DNA of 64,000 bases, from the NCBI GenBank assembly GCA_014529385.2, contig CM043971.1, forward strand, positions 81,387,340 through 81,451,339, given 5' to 3'. The position numbers and the translations under genes are program-made. Origin of the DNA: Adiantum capillus-veneris (Eukaryota > Streptophyta > Polypodiopsida > Polypodiales > Pteridaceae). The notes beneath the pieces were generated by a model, which did no database searches, was not told where the DNA came from, and saw only the letters and a program-made list of their open reading frames with translations. Within the stretch, counting starts at the first letter, position 1. Each line of letters starts with the position of its first letter. This document shows positions 21,252 through 30,462 of the stretch, piece by piece.

Positions 21252-24200
21252 TCAAGGGGTCAAGGTAGGTTGCAAATCGAAGGCTTCCAGGTAAAGTGAT
21301 AACACAGTTGGTGACTCTGCAAGTTCACCTTCTTCCATCCACTTAGCATCCATTGGTGGATAGTTTCTGAACTTTACCAAGTAACGCCTAGCAACCTTGC
21401 CTTTCACTTTCCTTTCTTTGTGTGCCAAAATCTGTTCAGGGACCAAGATCTCGTCAAGTTCCTCGACTTCCGGCTGATCTTCAGCTGGCATATCTTCTGG
21501 CACATCACCCACATAGGGTCTGAGAAGACTCACATGAAACGCATTGTGAATCTTCCAACTGTCAGGCAATTTCAGCCTATATGCAACATCACTGATTATG
21601 TCGCACACTTGAAAAGGCCCATAGTAACGCATGCTGAGCTTTGGAAACAGTCTTTCCTTGCCCTTCATCTTCTTTAACCTTGCCTTTTCAAACCGTAGAA
21701 GCACCCAATCACCAAGTGAATATACCACTTCACGACGGTGACGATCAGCTGCTTTCTTTTGCTTTGCCTGAGTCCTTTCTAAGGCCACTTTGACCTTCTT
21801 GTACATTTCATCCATGTCTTGAACATACTTATCTGCTTCAAATATCTTGTCCTTTGTATGCAGTATGGGAGGAACTTTCTTGCCACCTTCAACTATTTCA
21901 AAAGGTGCCTTGCCAGTTGATGAATGCACTGTATTATTGTATGCATACTCCACCAATGGCAAATACTGCTCCCACTTTCCTTTATGCTCTGACACATAGC
22001 ACTTCAGCAGATCTAGGACAGTAGAATTTGCCTCTTCTGACTGTCCATCTGTTTGAGGATGAAATGACGAAGAGAATTTGAGCGTGGTACCCATATTCTC
22101 AAACAAGCCTTTCCAGAACAAACTAGTCATGCGTGGATCACGGTCGCTAATAATCGACTGTGGCATGCCATGATACTTGAAAATATTGCTCATAAACAAG
22201 CGTGCCATCTGATCTGGCTTTATCTTCTTCCTGACAGGAATAAAATGAGCCTGTTTGCTGAATCTGCAAATAATGGTCCAAATACCATCGTTTCCTGTTT
22301 GCGTTCTCGGAAGATCAAAGATAAAATCCATAGCAATACTTTCCCATGGTTTATCTGGAATAGGTAGTGGTTGCAATAACCCTGGTGCCTTTTGCCTGTC
22401 AAACTTGACCTTTTGGCATATTAGGCATTCTCGCACAAAGGCATCCACATCCCTTCTCAATGTAGGCCAATAGAAGAATGTCTCAACCGCTTTAACTGTA
22501 GCATCGATACCACGATGCCCTGCATACGGTGGGACATGACTCTCTTCCATAACTTTGCGTCGCAATGGCTTTGTGACACACAATCTGCCATGCATCATCA
22601 TGAACCCGTCTTTAAGAAGATAGTGTTCATGACGTTGTCCATCCATTAGTTGCTCGAAGACCCTTGCAAAATCTTCATCATTTGCATACTGTTCTCTCAT
22701 ATCATCAAGTTCATGATGATAAGGAATCGACACAGCTGAAATTTGTGGCTTTCTTGACAAGGCATCGGCCACAACGTTCTTCTTGCCTTCCACATGCACA
22801 ATCTGAAAATGGAACATGGACAAGATATTTGCCCATCGCATATGCTTCTCAGATAACTTTGTTTGTGTCAAGAAGTATCGCAAGGTCTGATGGTCCGTTT
22901 GGACAACAAAGTCTGCACCTAGCAGGTAGTGTTTCCAACTTAAGAGCGCATGAATCACAGCCAGTAACTCTTTCTCATAGACCTGCATGGTCATCTCTGG
23001 CCCTTGCAAAATTCTGCTCTCATAGGCTACTACCCTGCCATCTTGCATTAGCACTGCACCAATGCTACTACCGCAGGCGTCACACTGGACCACAACTGAC
23101 TTCCTAAGATCTGGCAACACAATGACTGGATCTGAAGTCATCTTTTCCTTTAAGAGATTAAAAGCTGAAATCTCTTTTTGTGTCCATCTAAAGGTGACTG
23201 CCTTCTTTTGAAGAGCATGTAAAGGTGAAGCAATCTCAGCGAAATTTCGGATAAACCTTCTGTAATAGGAGCATAGTCCCAAAAAGCTTCGGACATCATG
23301 CACCGTCTTCAAATTTGGCCATGACTTGATCGCTTCAACTTTTGCAGGATCCATTCTGACACCATCCTTTGAGACAATGTGTCCCAGAAAGTGAATCTCT
23401 TCCAGAAAAAACTCACTTTTCTTTGCATTGATGAGCAACCTATGACTGCGTAGCTCTTTGAACACAATGGCCAAGTGATGCCTATGCTCCTCTTCATTCT
23501 TTGAGTAGACTATCATGTCATCAAAGAACGTACCAACAAACTGCTGGTGTGGACGGAAAATTCTGTCCATCATCCTATTGAACGTAGCAGGAGCATTTGT
23601 GAGACCAAAGGGCATCACTAAAAATTCGTAAAGGCCAAACGTCGTTCTAAAAGCAGTCTTGTGCACATCCTCTGATCTAATGCGGATCTGATGATACCCA
23701 CTCTTTAGATCTATCCTGCTAAACATGGCTGCTCCTTCTAATTTGTCCATAATATCATCAATTCTAGGTATAGGGAACCTATTCTTGATGGTATTCTTGT
23801 TCAGTGCACGGTAGTCGATGCACATACGCCATGAGCCATCTTTTTTCTGCACCAACAATACTGGAGAACAGAATGGAGATGAACTGGGCTGAATCAGCCC
23901 TTTTTCTAACAGCTCCTGTACTTGGCCCATTATCTCTTTCTGCTGAGCCGCACTAACCCTGTACGGAGGCTTGTTTGGTGGGCTACTGCCTGGCACCAAA
24001 TCTATCGCATGGTCCTCGGGTCTCTCTGGCGGTAATTGAGACGGTAATGAATCGGAAAAACAGTCACTATACTGTTGTAAAAACATTGACCTTTCTTTAT
24101 CTAGCACAGATAAATTTGATTCATCACAATCTGACACTTCACGTGCAAAAACCAAGTACGCAGAAAGATGCTTTTTCATTACAGAAGTAATAGCAGAAGC

Positions 24201-26366
24201 TGATACAGTAGGAATAGACTCCCCTTTAAGCTTTACATCCAGAATGTGAGTCTTTCCCCTGCTCTGTACAGTGATCTTTTTGTTGTAGGCATCCATGATT
24301 CCCTGTACACGAAACAACCAAGGAATACCTAACAACACATCACATCCGTCCAGTGGCATGATGTAAAATTCTTCAGCATCTACATAGGACTGGATATGTA
24401 GACGCAACTTTCCAATGATGGGTGTCACAGCCTCTGTATGGCCAGGACATGCCAAACCTGCCTCTGCTGTATACCCCATCTCTTCAGGTCTGATTCCCAA
24501 CTTTGAAGCCAATTCTGGGGAAATAAAGTTGGCTTTGGCACCTGGATCAAAGAAGATAAGCACTGTTTGATCCCTAACCTTTCCCCATGCTCTGCAAAGC
24601 TCACTTGCATCTGAATTTGGCTTGTCGCCCACCATATCTGGCACTAGACCAGCCATGGGCTTCTTTCCCTTCCTGTCCTCCTTGTCTTCAGAATCAGCTG
24701 GCCTTTTCTTTGTAGGACAGTTATAAGCAATGTGGCCAGGCTGCTCACATATAAAGCATTTGTTCTCTGTCCTCAGGACCTTCTTTTGCTCTTCTGACTT
24801 GCGAGGAAAACGTCTTTTCCATTTCTTTGCTGGTCCTTTTTCTGATTCAGCCGTAGCTTTGTCTTTCCCTGCGTTGGCTGACTCCTGAGTCCCTTTAGGA
24901 GCCTCATTGGGAACGTGCTTCTTGGCTGAATTTTTCTTGCCTGATCCTGCCTTGACGCCAGTGTTAAATTCACAATCTTCTCCCTTGAGCAAACCATTGC
25001 CAGTGTTTGCTACCTCGATGAGCTGCGTCAAAGTAGTGACTTTGGTCTTTGTGCAGTATTTTCTCAATCCTTTGGGTAGGCCACAACAGTATTTTTCAAT
25101 CTGTTCTGTCAATGGCACAAACCTATAGGAAGTTACTGGAAGTAGAGCTTTCCAAAACTTCCGATTGTAATCATCCAGATTTCTGCAAGTGGCAGCATTA
25201 AGCTGGTGCCATTCTGTCATGACATCTGCTTCGAAATCATCAGATAACCATGCTGCTGCAAAAATCTGCTTGAAGTAAATCCATGTGGACGGAGCTTGCC
25301 CTTGAAGCAATAAAGTTGTCCACCATTGTCCCGCATTCCCTGTCAAGAAAGTGGCTGCCTTGCGGACCTTTGAAGCCTCTGTAAAGTTTCCCCCTGCATA
25401 GGCCTTATCAAACTGCTGGAGGAATGAAAGAGCCTTCTTCCTGTCATCAAACCCTGTAAAGGTCGTGAATGACACACCTTTGCCACCTTCTTTGTACGGA
25501 GTTGGCCTCTCCAGCGGCGTTAAATTGTCATATGGAAGTGACTGAAACATGGGAACACTAATAGGGTTCATCTGTGTTCCTTGGCCGCTATTAACTTGAC
25601 CTGGAAATGCCATATTTGGCTGCTGATTTGTAATTCCATCCATACCAAAATTTGCTTGTGGCATCCCAAATTGTCCCTGAGTGCTTTGAAACCCTGGTTG
25701 CATACCCATGACACTGTACATGGGGTTAGGCATCATCGTTTGAGCACCCGCAAACACTGTTCCTGGCGTATAAAACTGATTTCCAGGTGCATGACCAGCC
25801 ATGCTCTGAAATACCGATCCACCTCCAAAATAGCCAGGGTGTACTGAAGGTGGTGGGAAGACCTGTTGCATAGCCTGTAGGTTGCTTCCCTGCCCATTAG
25901 AACCAGCTATAGGCTGCTGAAAGGTGGCGGGCTGAATTGGTACAGCTTGAAAAACTGGCATCTCAGCCACCTGTTCTTGCACCTTAGGCATACGTTGTGG
26001 AGACTGCATGTTCTCCGTCAAGTGTACAGGTGTTTCCATTGACTGTGCGGTATGAATCACCTGTGTTCGAGCCTTAACAGGCTTTTGAATATGATCCAGT
26101 GACCCAACTTGCTGAGACGGAACCGGAGGTTGCAGAAAGGCTAAAAACCTCGGATTCTGCATTACTTGTGTGAACATAGCCACAGCAGTAGCCAACTGGG
26201 TCCTGAATATATCATCATCAGTCTGTGGTGGTCTTGAGGACTCACCCACTTCATGTGTCTGTTGACCCTGTGAAGAGGAAACCTCTTCAGTCACATCATC
26301 TGGTCTGTCAGCCATAATTACAATTCCCTGTGTCTTGTCTATGATCCCCTGTGTCTTCAAGTCCAA
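21252..26366 (-). CDS. Chromovirus gag-pol polyprotein, 1704 aa, intact
   Basis: Single uninterrupted polyprotein. Approximate residues: gag with Q/P/M-rich N-terminus 1-490; zinc knuckle 537-550 (C-x2-C-x4-H-x4-C); aspartic protease at 604-615 (FFDPGAKANFIS); reverse transcriptase about 830-1010 with FFDDMIVYS; RNase H from about 1094 (CDACGSS) to VADALS near 1200; integrase zinc-binding region 1270-1320 (H, H, CLIC); catalytic core with D in MDFIFDLP, D in SDRDPRMTS and E in GQSEEANS (1346-1445); GPF module near 1580; chromodomain-like C-terminus 1635-1690 with the aromatic KW pair. It makes the particle, processes itself, copies the RNA and integrates DNA. Gag and pol share one frame with no shift or stop between them. 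The first methionine (26366) is used; an alternative at residue 18 (MADRPDD) is equally plausible. It is ordered gag-PR-RT-RH-INT, hence Ty3/gypsy. Confidence 0.95.
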   Translation of the reverse strand: MDLKTQGIIDKTQGIVIMADRPDDVTEEVSSSQGQQTHEVGESSRPPQTDDDIFRTQLATAVAMFTQVMQNPRFLAFLQPPVPSQQVGSLDHIQKPVKARTQVIHTAQSMETPVHLTENMQSPQRMPKVQEQVAEMPVFQAVPIQPATFQQPIAGSNGQGSNLQAMQQVFPPPSVHPGYFGGGSVFQSMAGHAPGNQFYTPGTVFAGAQTMMPNPMYSVMGMQPGFQSTQGQFGMPQANFGMDGITNQQPNMAFPGQVNSGQGTQMNPISVPMFQSLPYDNLTPLERPTPYKEGGKGVSFTTFTGFDDRKKALSFLQQFDKAYAGGNFTEASKVRKAATFLTGNAGQWWTTLLLQGQAPSTWIYFKQIFAAAWLSDDFEADVMTEWHQLNAATCRNLDDYNRKFWKALLPVTSYRFVPLTEQIEKYCCGLPKGLRKYCTKTKVTTLTQLIEVANTGNGLLKGEDCEFNTGVKAGSGKKNSAKKHVPNEAPKGTQESANAGKDKATAESEKGPAKKWKRRFPRKSEEQKKVLRTENKCFICEQPGHIAYNCPTKKRPADSEDKEDRKGKKPMAGLVPDMVGDKPNSDASELCRAWGKVRDQTVLIFFDPGAKANFISPELASKLGIRPEEMGYTAEAGLACPGHTEAVTPIIGKLRLHIQSYVDAEEFYIMPLDGCDVLLGIPWLFRVQGIMDAYNKKITVQSRGKTHILDVKLKGESIPTVSASAITSVMKKHLSAYLVFAREVSDCDESNLSVLDKERSMFLQQYSDCFSDSLPSQLPPERPEDHAIDLVPGSSPPNKPPYRVSAAQQKEIMGQVQELLEKGLIQPSSSPFCSPVLLVQKKDGSWRMCIDYRALNKNTIKNRFPIPRIDDIMDKLEGAAMFSRIDLKSGYHQIRIRSEDVHKTAFRTTFGLYEFLVMPFGLTNAPATFNRMMDRIFRPHQQFVGTFFDDMIVYSKNEEEHRHHLAIVFKELRSHRLLINAKKSEFFLEEIHFLGHIVSKDGVRMDPAKVEAIKSWPNLKTVHDVRSFLGLCSYYRRFIRNFAEIASPLHALQKKAVTFRWTQKEISAFNLLKEKMTSDPVIVLPDLRKSVVVQCDACGSSIGAVLMQDGRVVAYESRILQGPEMTMQVYEKELLAVIHALLSWKHYLLGADFVVQTDHQTLRYFLTQTKLSEKHMRWANILSMFHFQIVHVEGKKNVVADALSRKPQISAVSIPYHHELDDMREQYANDEDFARVFEQLMDGQRHEHYLLKDGFMMMHGRLCVTKPLRRKVMEESHVPPYAGHRGIDATVKAVETFFYWPTLRRDVDAFVRECLICQKVKFDRQKAPGLLQPLPIPDKPWESIAMDFIFDLPRTQTGNDGIWTIICRFSKQAHFIPVRKKIKPDQMARLFMSNIFKYHGMPQSIISDRDPRMTSLFWKGLFENMGTTLKFSSSFHPQTDGQSEEANSTVLDLLKCYVSEHKGKWEQYLPLVEYAYNNTVHSSTGKAPFEIVEGGKKVPPILHTKDKIFEADKYVQDMDEMYKKVKVALERTQAKQKKAADRHRREVVYSLGDWVLLRFEKARLKKMKGKERLFPKLSMRYYGPFQVCDIISDVAYRLKLPDSWKIHNAFHVSLLRPYVGDVPEDMPAEDQPEVEELDEILVPEQILAHKERKVKGKVARRYLVKFRNYPPMDAKWMEEGELAESPTVLSLYLEAFDLQPTLTP

Positions 26367-26405
26367 AACTGACCAAGGCTCACTTCTATGGAAAAAAGTG
26401 ATTTA

Positions 26406-26423
26406 ATCCCGTCGATGGAACCA
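26406..26423 (-). promoter_or_regulatory. Primer-binding site of chromovirus copy 2
   Basis: Minus strand TGGTTCCATCGACGGG, directly abutting the LTR end. Same sequence as copy 1. It is the predicted annealing site of a tRNA 3' end to prime minus-strand DNA synthesis; tRNA species not identified. Confidence 0.75.
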
Positions 26424-27900
26424 TGTAACCGGCCTGTTCAATCCAAAAAGGGCGGTAGACTTTACTTTAAACCTTGATTTAGCTTTCACCCATTATTAGT
26501 CGTCTATTTTACCTGTACTTTCAAGACACAACAAAGGGGAGAGGGATACAGGCTGCTAGATTGCACCTGTATGAGTAGACAGACACCAGATTGGCCCCTA
26601 ACTTAGGCGCCCCTTTCGGTATTTCTTTATTGTTCAAAAGAGGGAATAAACGCTGTGGTTCCTACAAGCTGCCCCGCACAAACTCGGCTGAATTTCCACT
26701 GTTCCAGCCCGATTTCGGCAGCATAACTGTACTAGAACCTTTCACGGTCAGTATTCCCACGCATTGACTGACTTTCCCGACGCATACGGGCACTTTGCAA
26801 AACCTGGCGAGAATCTGCAGCACGCTGAATTCTCTGTTTTCAGCCCTGAAAATACGCCAGATCGCCTGTACAGCGGTCCCCTTGCGTCCCCGAACCTCCT
26901 GGGGGTATTAGGGTCCGTTTAGGGCCAAAACCCTAAACCTGCAAAAATACACAGCAGGCTGTAATTCACTGTTTCGGGCTCCGTTTCGCGTGCCGGTCGC
27001 ATCCCTAGCAAGTCCTCGAGCTCCCGCACCTGTAGGGCTACTTGCCCTTTGAATCGGACGAGATTTCTGGCGTGAAACCTCTCCGAATTCACCTGTACCT
27101 GCGGGGGGATTAGCCGCTAGCTAATCCAGTACCTGTGCAAGAGGCTCTTGCCTCGGCAATCGCGCATGAACCCACACAATTGTACATTGGTCAAATGAAG
27201 AGCCCACTAGAGGGGCATAACATACTGCCAAAGGGGAGAGAGAGGGCAGTGCGTAGCGTGCAGGGCATCACTCCTGGCACCGCACTGTGCATAAGAGGGA
27301 AAGCAAGCACTCCATAGCTCTTAACCTGTGACAGAGACTTGCAAAATGAGCCTCCCAGCTATAAATCACGTTTTTGCCTTCTCTATAAGTAGTAAACTGG
27401 CCTCAGAGTGCCAAGTGTCACTCATTTGTGCATTTTCCCGCTTTAGACCCTCGGGTCTAAAAATATCTCACCTGCAGCCTCTGTTGACTTGGCCACAGAG
27501 TAACAAAATGATCCCCATGTCAAACTGCACGTAATGACGCGAAGACATTTTCAGGTCCCAAAATAGCAGTTCCCTAAATTTTAGGAGATGCTGCCATTGT
27601 ATCTTTCTAGGTCATCCGACCCTCTTTGTACACTGCGGCCACATCCAGAACTGAAATGTAGCCTCTGTAGCAAAGGATTCCACTTTGGCTAGTCAATGAC
27701 CCCACTTGGCTAACCATAGTCCTTGTCCAACCTTAGTGCTCTCTTGCCCTCAGGCCCGGACTCCCTCTGGACAGTTCCACACTAGCTATGCAATGCAGGG
27801 CAGTTAGATTTCCCGAGGGGTGTTTCCAAAAAGTGAAAGTAAATAGATAATAAGAAAGAAATCAACAAAAAGGATAGATAGTAGTCACACGCTGGTGACA
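26424..27900 (-). repeat. 5' LTR of chromovirus copy 2 (1477 bp), carries the promoter
   Basis: Starts TGTAACCGG (plus view), ends GGTGACA and is flanked by CTTTC. It carries the AATAAAG motif on the minus strand near 26620-26640. Between about 27319 and 27550 it differs strongly from the LTR of copy 1 while the rest is nearly identical. This copy lacks the TGACGTCA palindrome of copy 1 (it reads TGACGCGA). Confidence 0.95.
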
Positions 27901-27905
27901 CTTTC

Positions 27906-28314
27906 CACAACACGGCAGTACATTTGGGGGGCAGCTGCTTGGTCCACTCTCACGGGCCCGGCACTACAGTTTGAGCTATCCTCCACCAGCAGGATGATAG
28001 TGATACAGGGGGGTCGACCTACACTCCAGCTTGCTACAGAGCTTACTCCACAAGAGTGGTGCAGTGAGAGAGAGGAGTGTTGGGAGCTTGTCTGCGGCTT
28101 GACACTCTGGTTCATCTGGCGGGCCCGCTGCTTCAGCATCTTTGAGGCTCGCCCTGTACCACCAGCAGAGACAGTTCGAGATCTTTGGCTAGAGCTGATC
28201 CATACTCTCACGGGACAGTTTGAGAGACTTCAGGGCAGCTCCGACCACATGTGGGAGCATAGAGAGGCTTTCCTTCGACTCTGGCGCCCTTGGCTTTTCT
28301 TCACCATGGTCTAG
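27906..28314 (+). pseudogene. LINE ORF2 C-terminus after the chromovirus insertion
   Basis: The open frame 27895-28314 continues the zf-RVT part exactly where 19216 leaves off (…MPALS before, TTRQYIWGAAAW after, once one CTTTC is discounted). It has the conserved tail ECWELVCGLTLWFIWRARC seen at the ends of plant LINE ORF2. It stops at 28312-28314, followed by a ~190-bp 3' UTR and ten A. Confidence 0.8.
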
Positions 28315-28519
28315 GGTGTGGTTCGATGGCACTACCGTCCACCTGTGTGGCTTTTCCATCCTCCCATCTCCTGATATAGCCTCATTGTATATATGCTGTT
28401 TTTTCATTGGGAGAGTCTCCCCTTATGATTGTTGTAGCCCTCTCTAGTAGAGGTGGTTGTAGCCCTATGGGCAGTTTCATTAACTAATAGAAGGATCTAT
28501 TTCTCGGAAAAAAAAAAGG

Positions 28520-28990
28520 TGGGTTAAAAATTATACAAAAAGTATTTATGTGAAGCTCTCGATCAAAGCTACACGGTGGAAACGGTCAAGAGGTGACGTC
28601 TGGGCATTTACCCCAACAAATTGCCCTCTTCGTGGACAATGCATAAAGTGTTTCATGTTTCATGGTTGAAATTGTTTCAAGGTGATCCTCGAGGGAGTAT
28701 TTGAGACGAGAAGCAACCTGAGATCCTTGATAAAATTGAAGTCACAGAGCCGGAGCAAATTCTCTTGCATCAATACAAGCATGGAACTCGGAAGCAAGCA
28801 TGGCAATAATTTCCGATCGAGGTACTAATGAAGCTGCATGGGTGGATGATGAAGAAGCGGGTGAACAAGAACTTCTTCATCGATTATCTCAATTTGCTAG
28901 CCTCTTACAAGGGGTCCATGCAGCTTGGCACCAGTGCCTCACTTTAAGCAGGAGGGAATGCCATGTGCATACGGGCTGTGTGCCACTTGG
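28520..28990 (+). pseudogene. Gypsy integrase C-terminus/chromodomain relic
   Basis: Decayed plus-strand fragment. LPSSWTMHKVFHVSWLK matches the LPDSWKIHNAFHVSLL linker of the chromoviruses, followed by FQGDPR. After some divergence comes EPEQILLHQYKHGTRKQAW, equivalent to the start of the chromodomain. In another frame NEAAWVDDEEAGEQELL matches the DAKWMEEGEL end. A TAA and at least one frameshift break it. The LINE poly-A ends just upstream, so that LINE probably inserted into or beside this element. Nothing upstream of the linker is recognisable. Confidence 0.6.
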
Positions 28991-30120
28991 ACATACTAAA
29001 CCTACTTCTGGAGCCAAACAATGTATATAGAGTGTAGGGGATTTAGTTCGGCAATTTTGTGAGCTTGCTTGTTGGACCTACATGTCTGGACAAGTCCATT
29101 GGATTTAGGTTTGTGTGAGTCTGAAGGCTCTTGCATGAATGGTTTGTACATATGTTTGATAGGTGTTGTGACACTTCGGTTGACATCCGGCAACATTAGC
29201 ATGTAGTATAGGATAATTGCAATGTGTCAAACCAATTCAGAGGTCAAATGCATCACTAGTTGTGAGATATGGGCCTCATACTACAGAGTGTCCTAAAACT
29301 CTGTGCACGCACATCTGCACTTCGTGCAAATTGCTGTTGATACCAATTGAAATGCCTTTTGAGGTTAGGGGCACACAATTCAAGGATTTTCTCCCATGAA
29401 CTTTGAGGCTCGTGCGCTAAAATCAAGGGCAGCTTTTCCTTTCACTTTGTGCACCCATTGACCTACAGAATTTAAGGTTTGGCTCTCTCACACAAAGTGG
29501 TGGTGACTTGCGGTGCTTGAGGTCCAAAAACGCACTATAAAAGCAGCCCTTTTCATCCATTCTCTCCCGGATTTGCTGGTGCGGCGGTGCCTAGCCTTCT
29601 CACGTTTTTTTGCAGCATTCACCCCTCTCTATTTGCTGGCGTTTTGCCATGTTGCAGCATCCTTGGCAGCCCATCACCGCCCTCCACCAGCCCATCCTCA
29701 GGTTTTGCAGAGGCACCCCCTGCTGGCCATTTTCCGTCCATTACCTACCGCATCTTTTCTCATCCATAGCTTTCATATCTGTTGCGCTATCAGCCCTCTG
29801 AACGCACTACAGATCTGGGTTTTTGCACCCAGCATTCAGCCCTTGAATCCTCTCTTATAGGGTGTGCAAATCAGCTTAGATCTTGGTCCGTGGTGGCTAT
29901 ATGTGGCCCACATCGAGCCAGGACTTCATTGGTGCATCAAATCAACCTTGGAGGTGCTTCATTTTGAAGAGTTTCCAGGGCAGGAATCTCCCTAGAGTAG
30001 AGGCGAGTCTTGCATTGAGGTATATCATTTTGTGTACATTGTGTTTATGCAATGAAAAGCAAATATGACTCTAGTAATGGGGTGTGGTGTCCTTGAGCGG
30101 GTCGCTGGGGACCCCATTAA

Positions 30121-30124
<4 letters not shown>
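28990..30124. other. Unassigned spacer with a candidate TATA box
   Basis: No recognisable protein. A clear TATAAAA at 29536-29542 (CACTATAAAAGCAGCC) is followed by C/T-rich leader-like sequence and a 115-codon frame (29513-29860) rich in A, L, P and H that lacks a family signature. This could be the LTR or promoter region of an unrecognised element. Confidence 0.35.
29536..29542 (+). promoter_or_regulatory. Candidate TATA box
   Basis: TATAAAA in CACTATAAAAGCAGCC, followed about 30 bp later by pyrimidine-rich TTCTCTCCC that could hold a start site. No gene with known function follows within 500 bp, so function is speculative. Confidence 0.3.

Positions 30125-30161
<37 letters not shown>
30125..30161 (+). 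repeat. CT microsatellite, 5' side of LINE
   Basis: Uninterrupted TC/CT dinucleotide run of 37 bases ending directly at the GC-rich repeats. A second CT run closes the LINE on the 3' side at 35347-35388. Confidence 0.95.
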
Positions 30162-30163
<2 letters not shown>

Positions 30164-30350
30164 GCGCTGCTCCCTGCGCGTGGCTCCCTCCTGCGCGCTG
30201 CCTCCCCTGCGCGCTGCTCACTGCGCGCTGCTCCCTGCGCGTGGCTCCCTCCTGCGCGCTGCCTCCTCTGCGCGCTGCCCCACCCCTGCACGCTACCCCT
30301 GTGTGCTGCTCCCTCCTGCGCGCTGCGCTGCTCCCTGCACGTCAAGTGAA
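30162..30350 (+). repeat. GC-rich tandem repeats in LINE 5' leader
   Basis: Repeats of CTGCGCGCTGC and CTGCGCGTGGCTCC blocks form a higher unit of about 60 bp, present at least twice (about 30162-30221 and 30222-30283) with decayed units afterwards (CTGCACGC, CTGTGTGC). All plus frames stay open here because no stop codon fits the motif, so the long frames are artefacts. Position just before ORF1 suggests a repeated LINE promoter/5' UTR. Confidence 0.8.
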
Positions 30351-30462
30351 AACACACACCCCATCCCCATCCCCTGCCCGCTGCCCCCTGCATACACACA
30401 AGCTGAGTGTTCTCTTCCCCTCTTCTTCACAATATGAAGAGAGGGTAGCTACGAAGCCAACC

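Larger units (their letters stand above)
19217..27900 (-). mobile_element. Ty3/gypsy chromovirus copy 2 (8684 bp, apparently intact)
   Basis: Complete minus-strand LTR retrotransposon. The 5' LTR is 26424-27900 and the 3' LTR 19217-20693, both 1477 bp. The primer site sits immediately inside the 5' LTR, and the polypurine tract (20694-20706, minus-strand AGGAGGGGGGTA) immediately before the 3' LTR. The target duplication CTTTC is perfect (19212-19216, 27901-27905). By eye the LTRs differ at only one base (T at about 19892 against C), implying recent insertion. The polyprotein is uninterrupted over 1704 codons. The insertion split an already decayed LINE. Confidence 0.97.
13902..28517 (+). mobile_element. 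Plant LINE (non-LTR retrotransposon), decayed and split by chromovirus copy 2
   Basis: Non-LTR element in two parts, 13902-19216 and 27906-28517, with the chromovirus between them. Order: ORF1 with CCHC knuckle, a proline/arginine-rich spacer (14640-14850), endonuclease (about 15570-16340), reverse transcriptase (about 17090-18200), zf-RVT zinc finger region (about 18900-19200, continued at 27906) and a poly-A tail of ten A (28508-28517). Many stops and frameshifts make it inactive. The 5' end is judged only from where coding similarity begins; no convincing target duplication was found for the LINE itself. Confidence 0.85.

Noticed and set aside
28189-28447. Short frames antisense or shifted to the LINE C-terminus
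   Set aside because: Shadows of the LINE ORF2 tail in other frames.
30025-30437. Ala/Arg/Cys-rich frames on both strands over the GC-rich repeats
   Set aside because: All frames are open because the repeat unit lacks stop codons; composition is repeat-driven and not protein-like.
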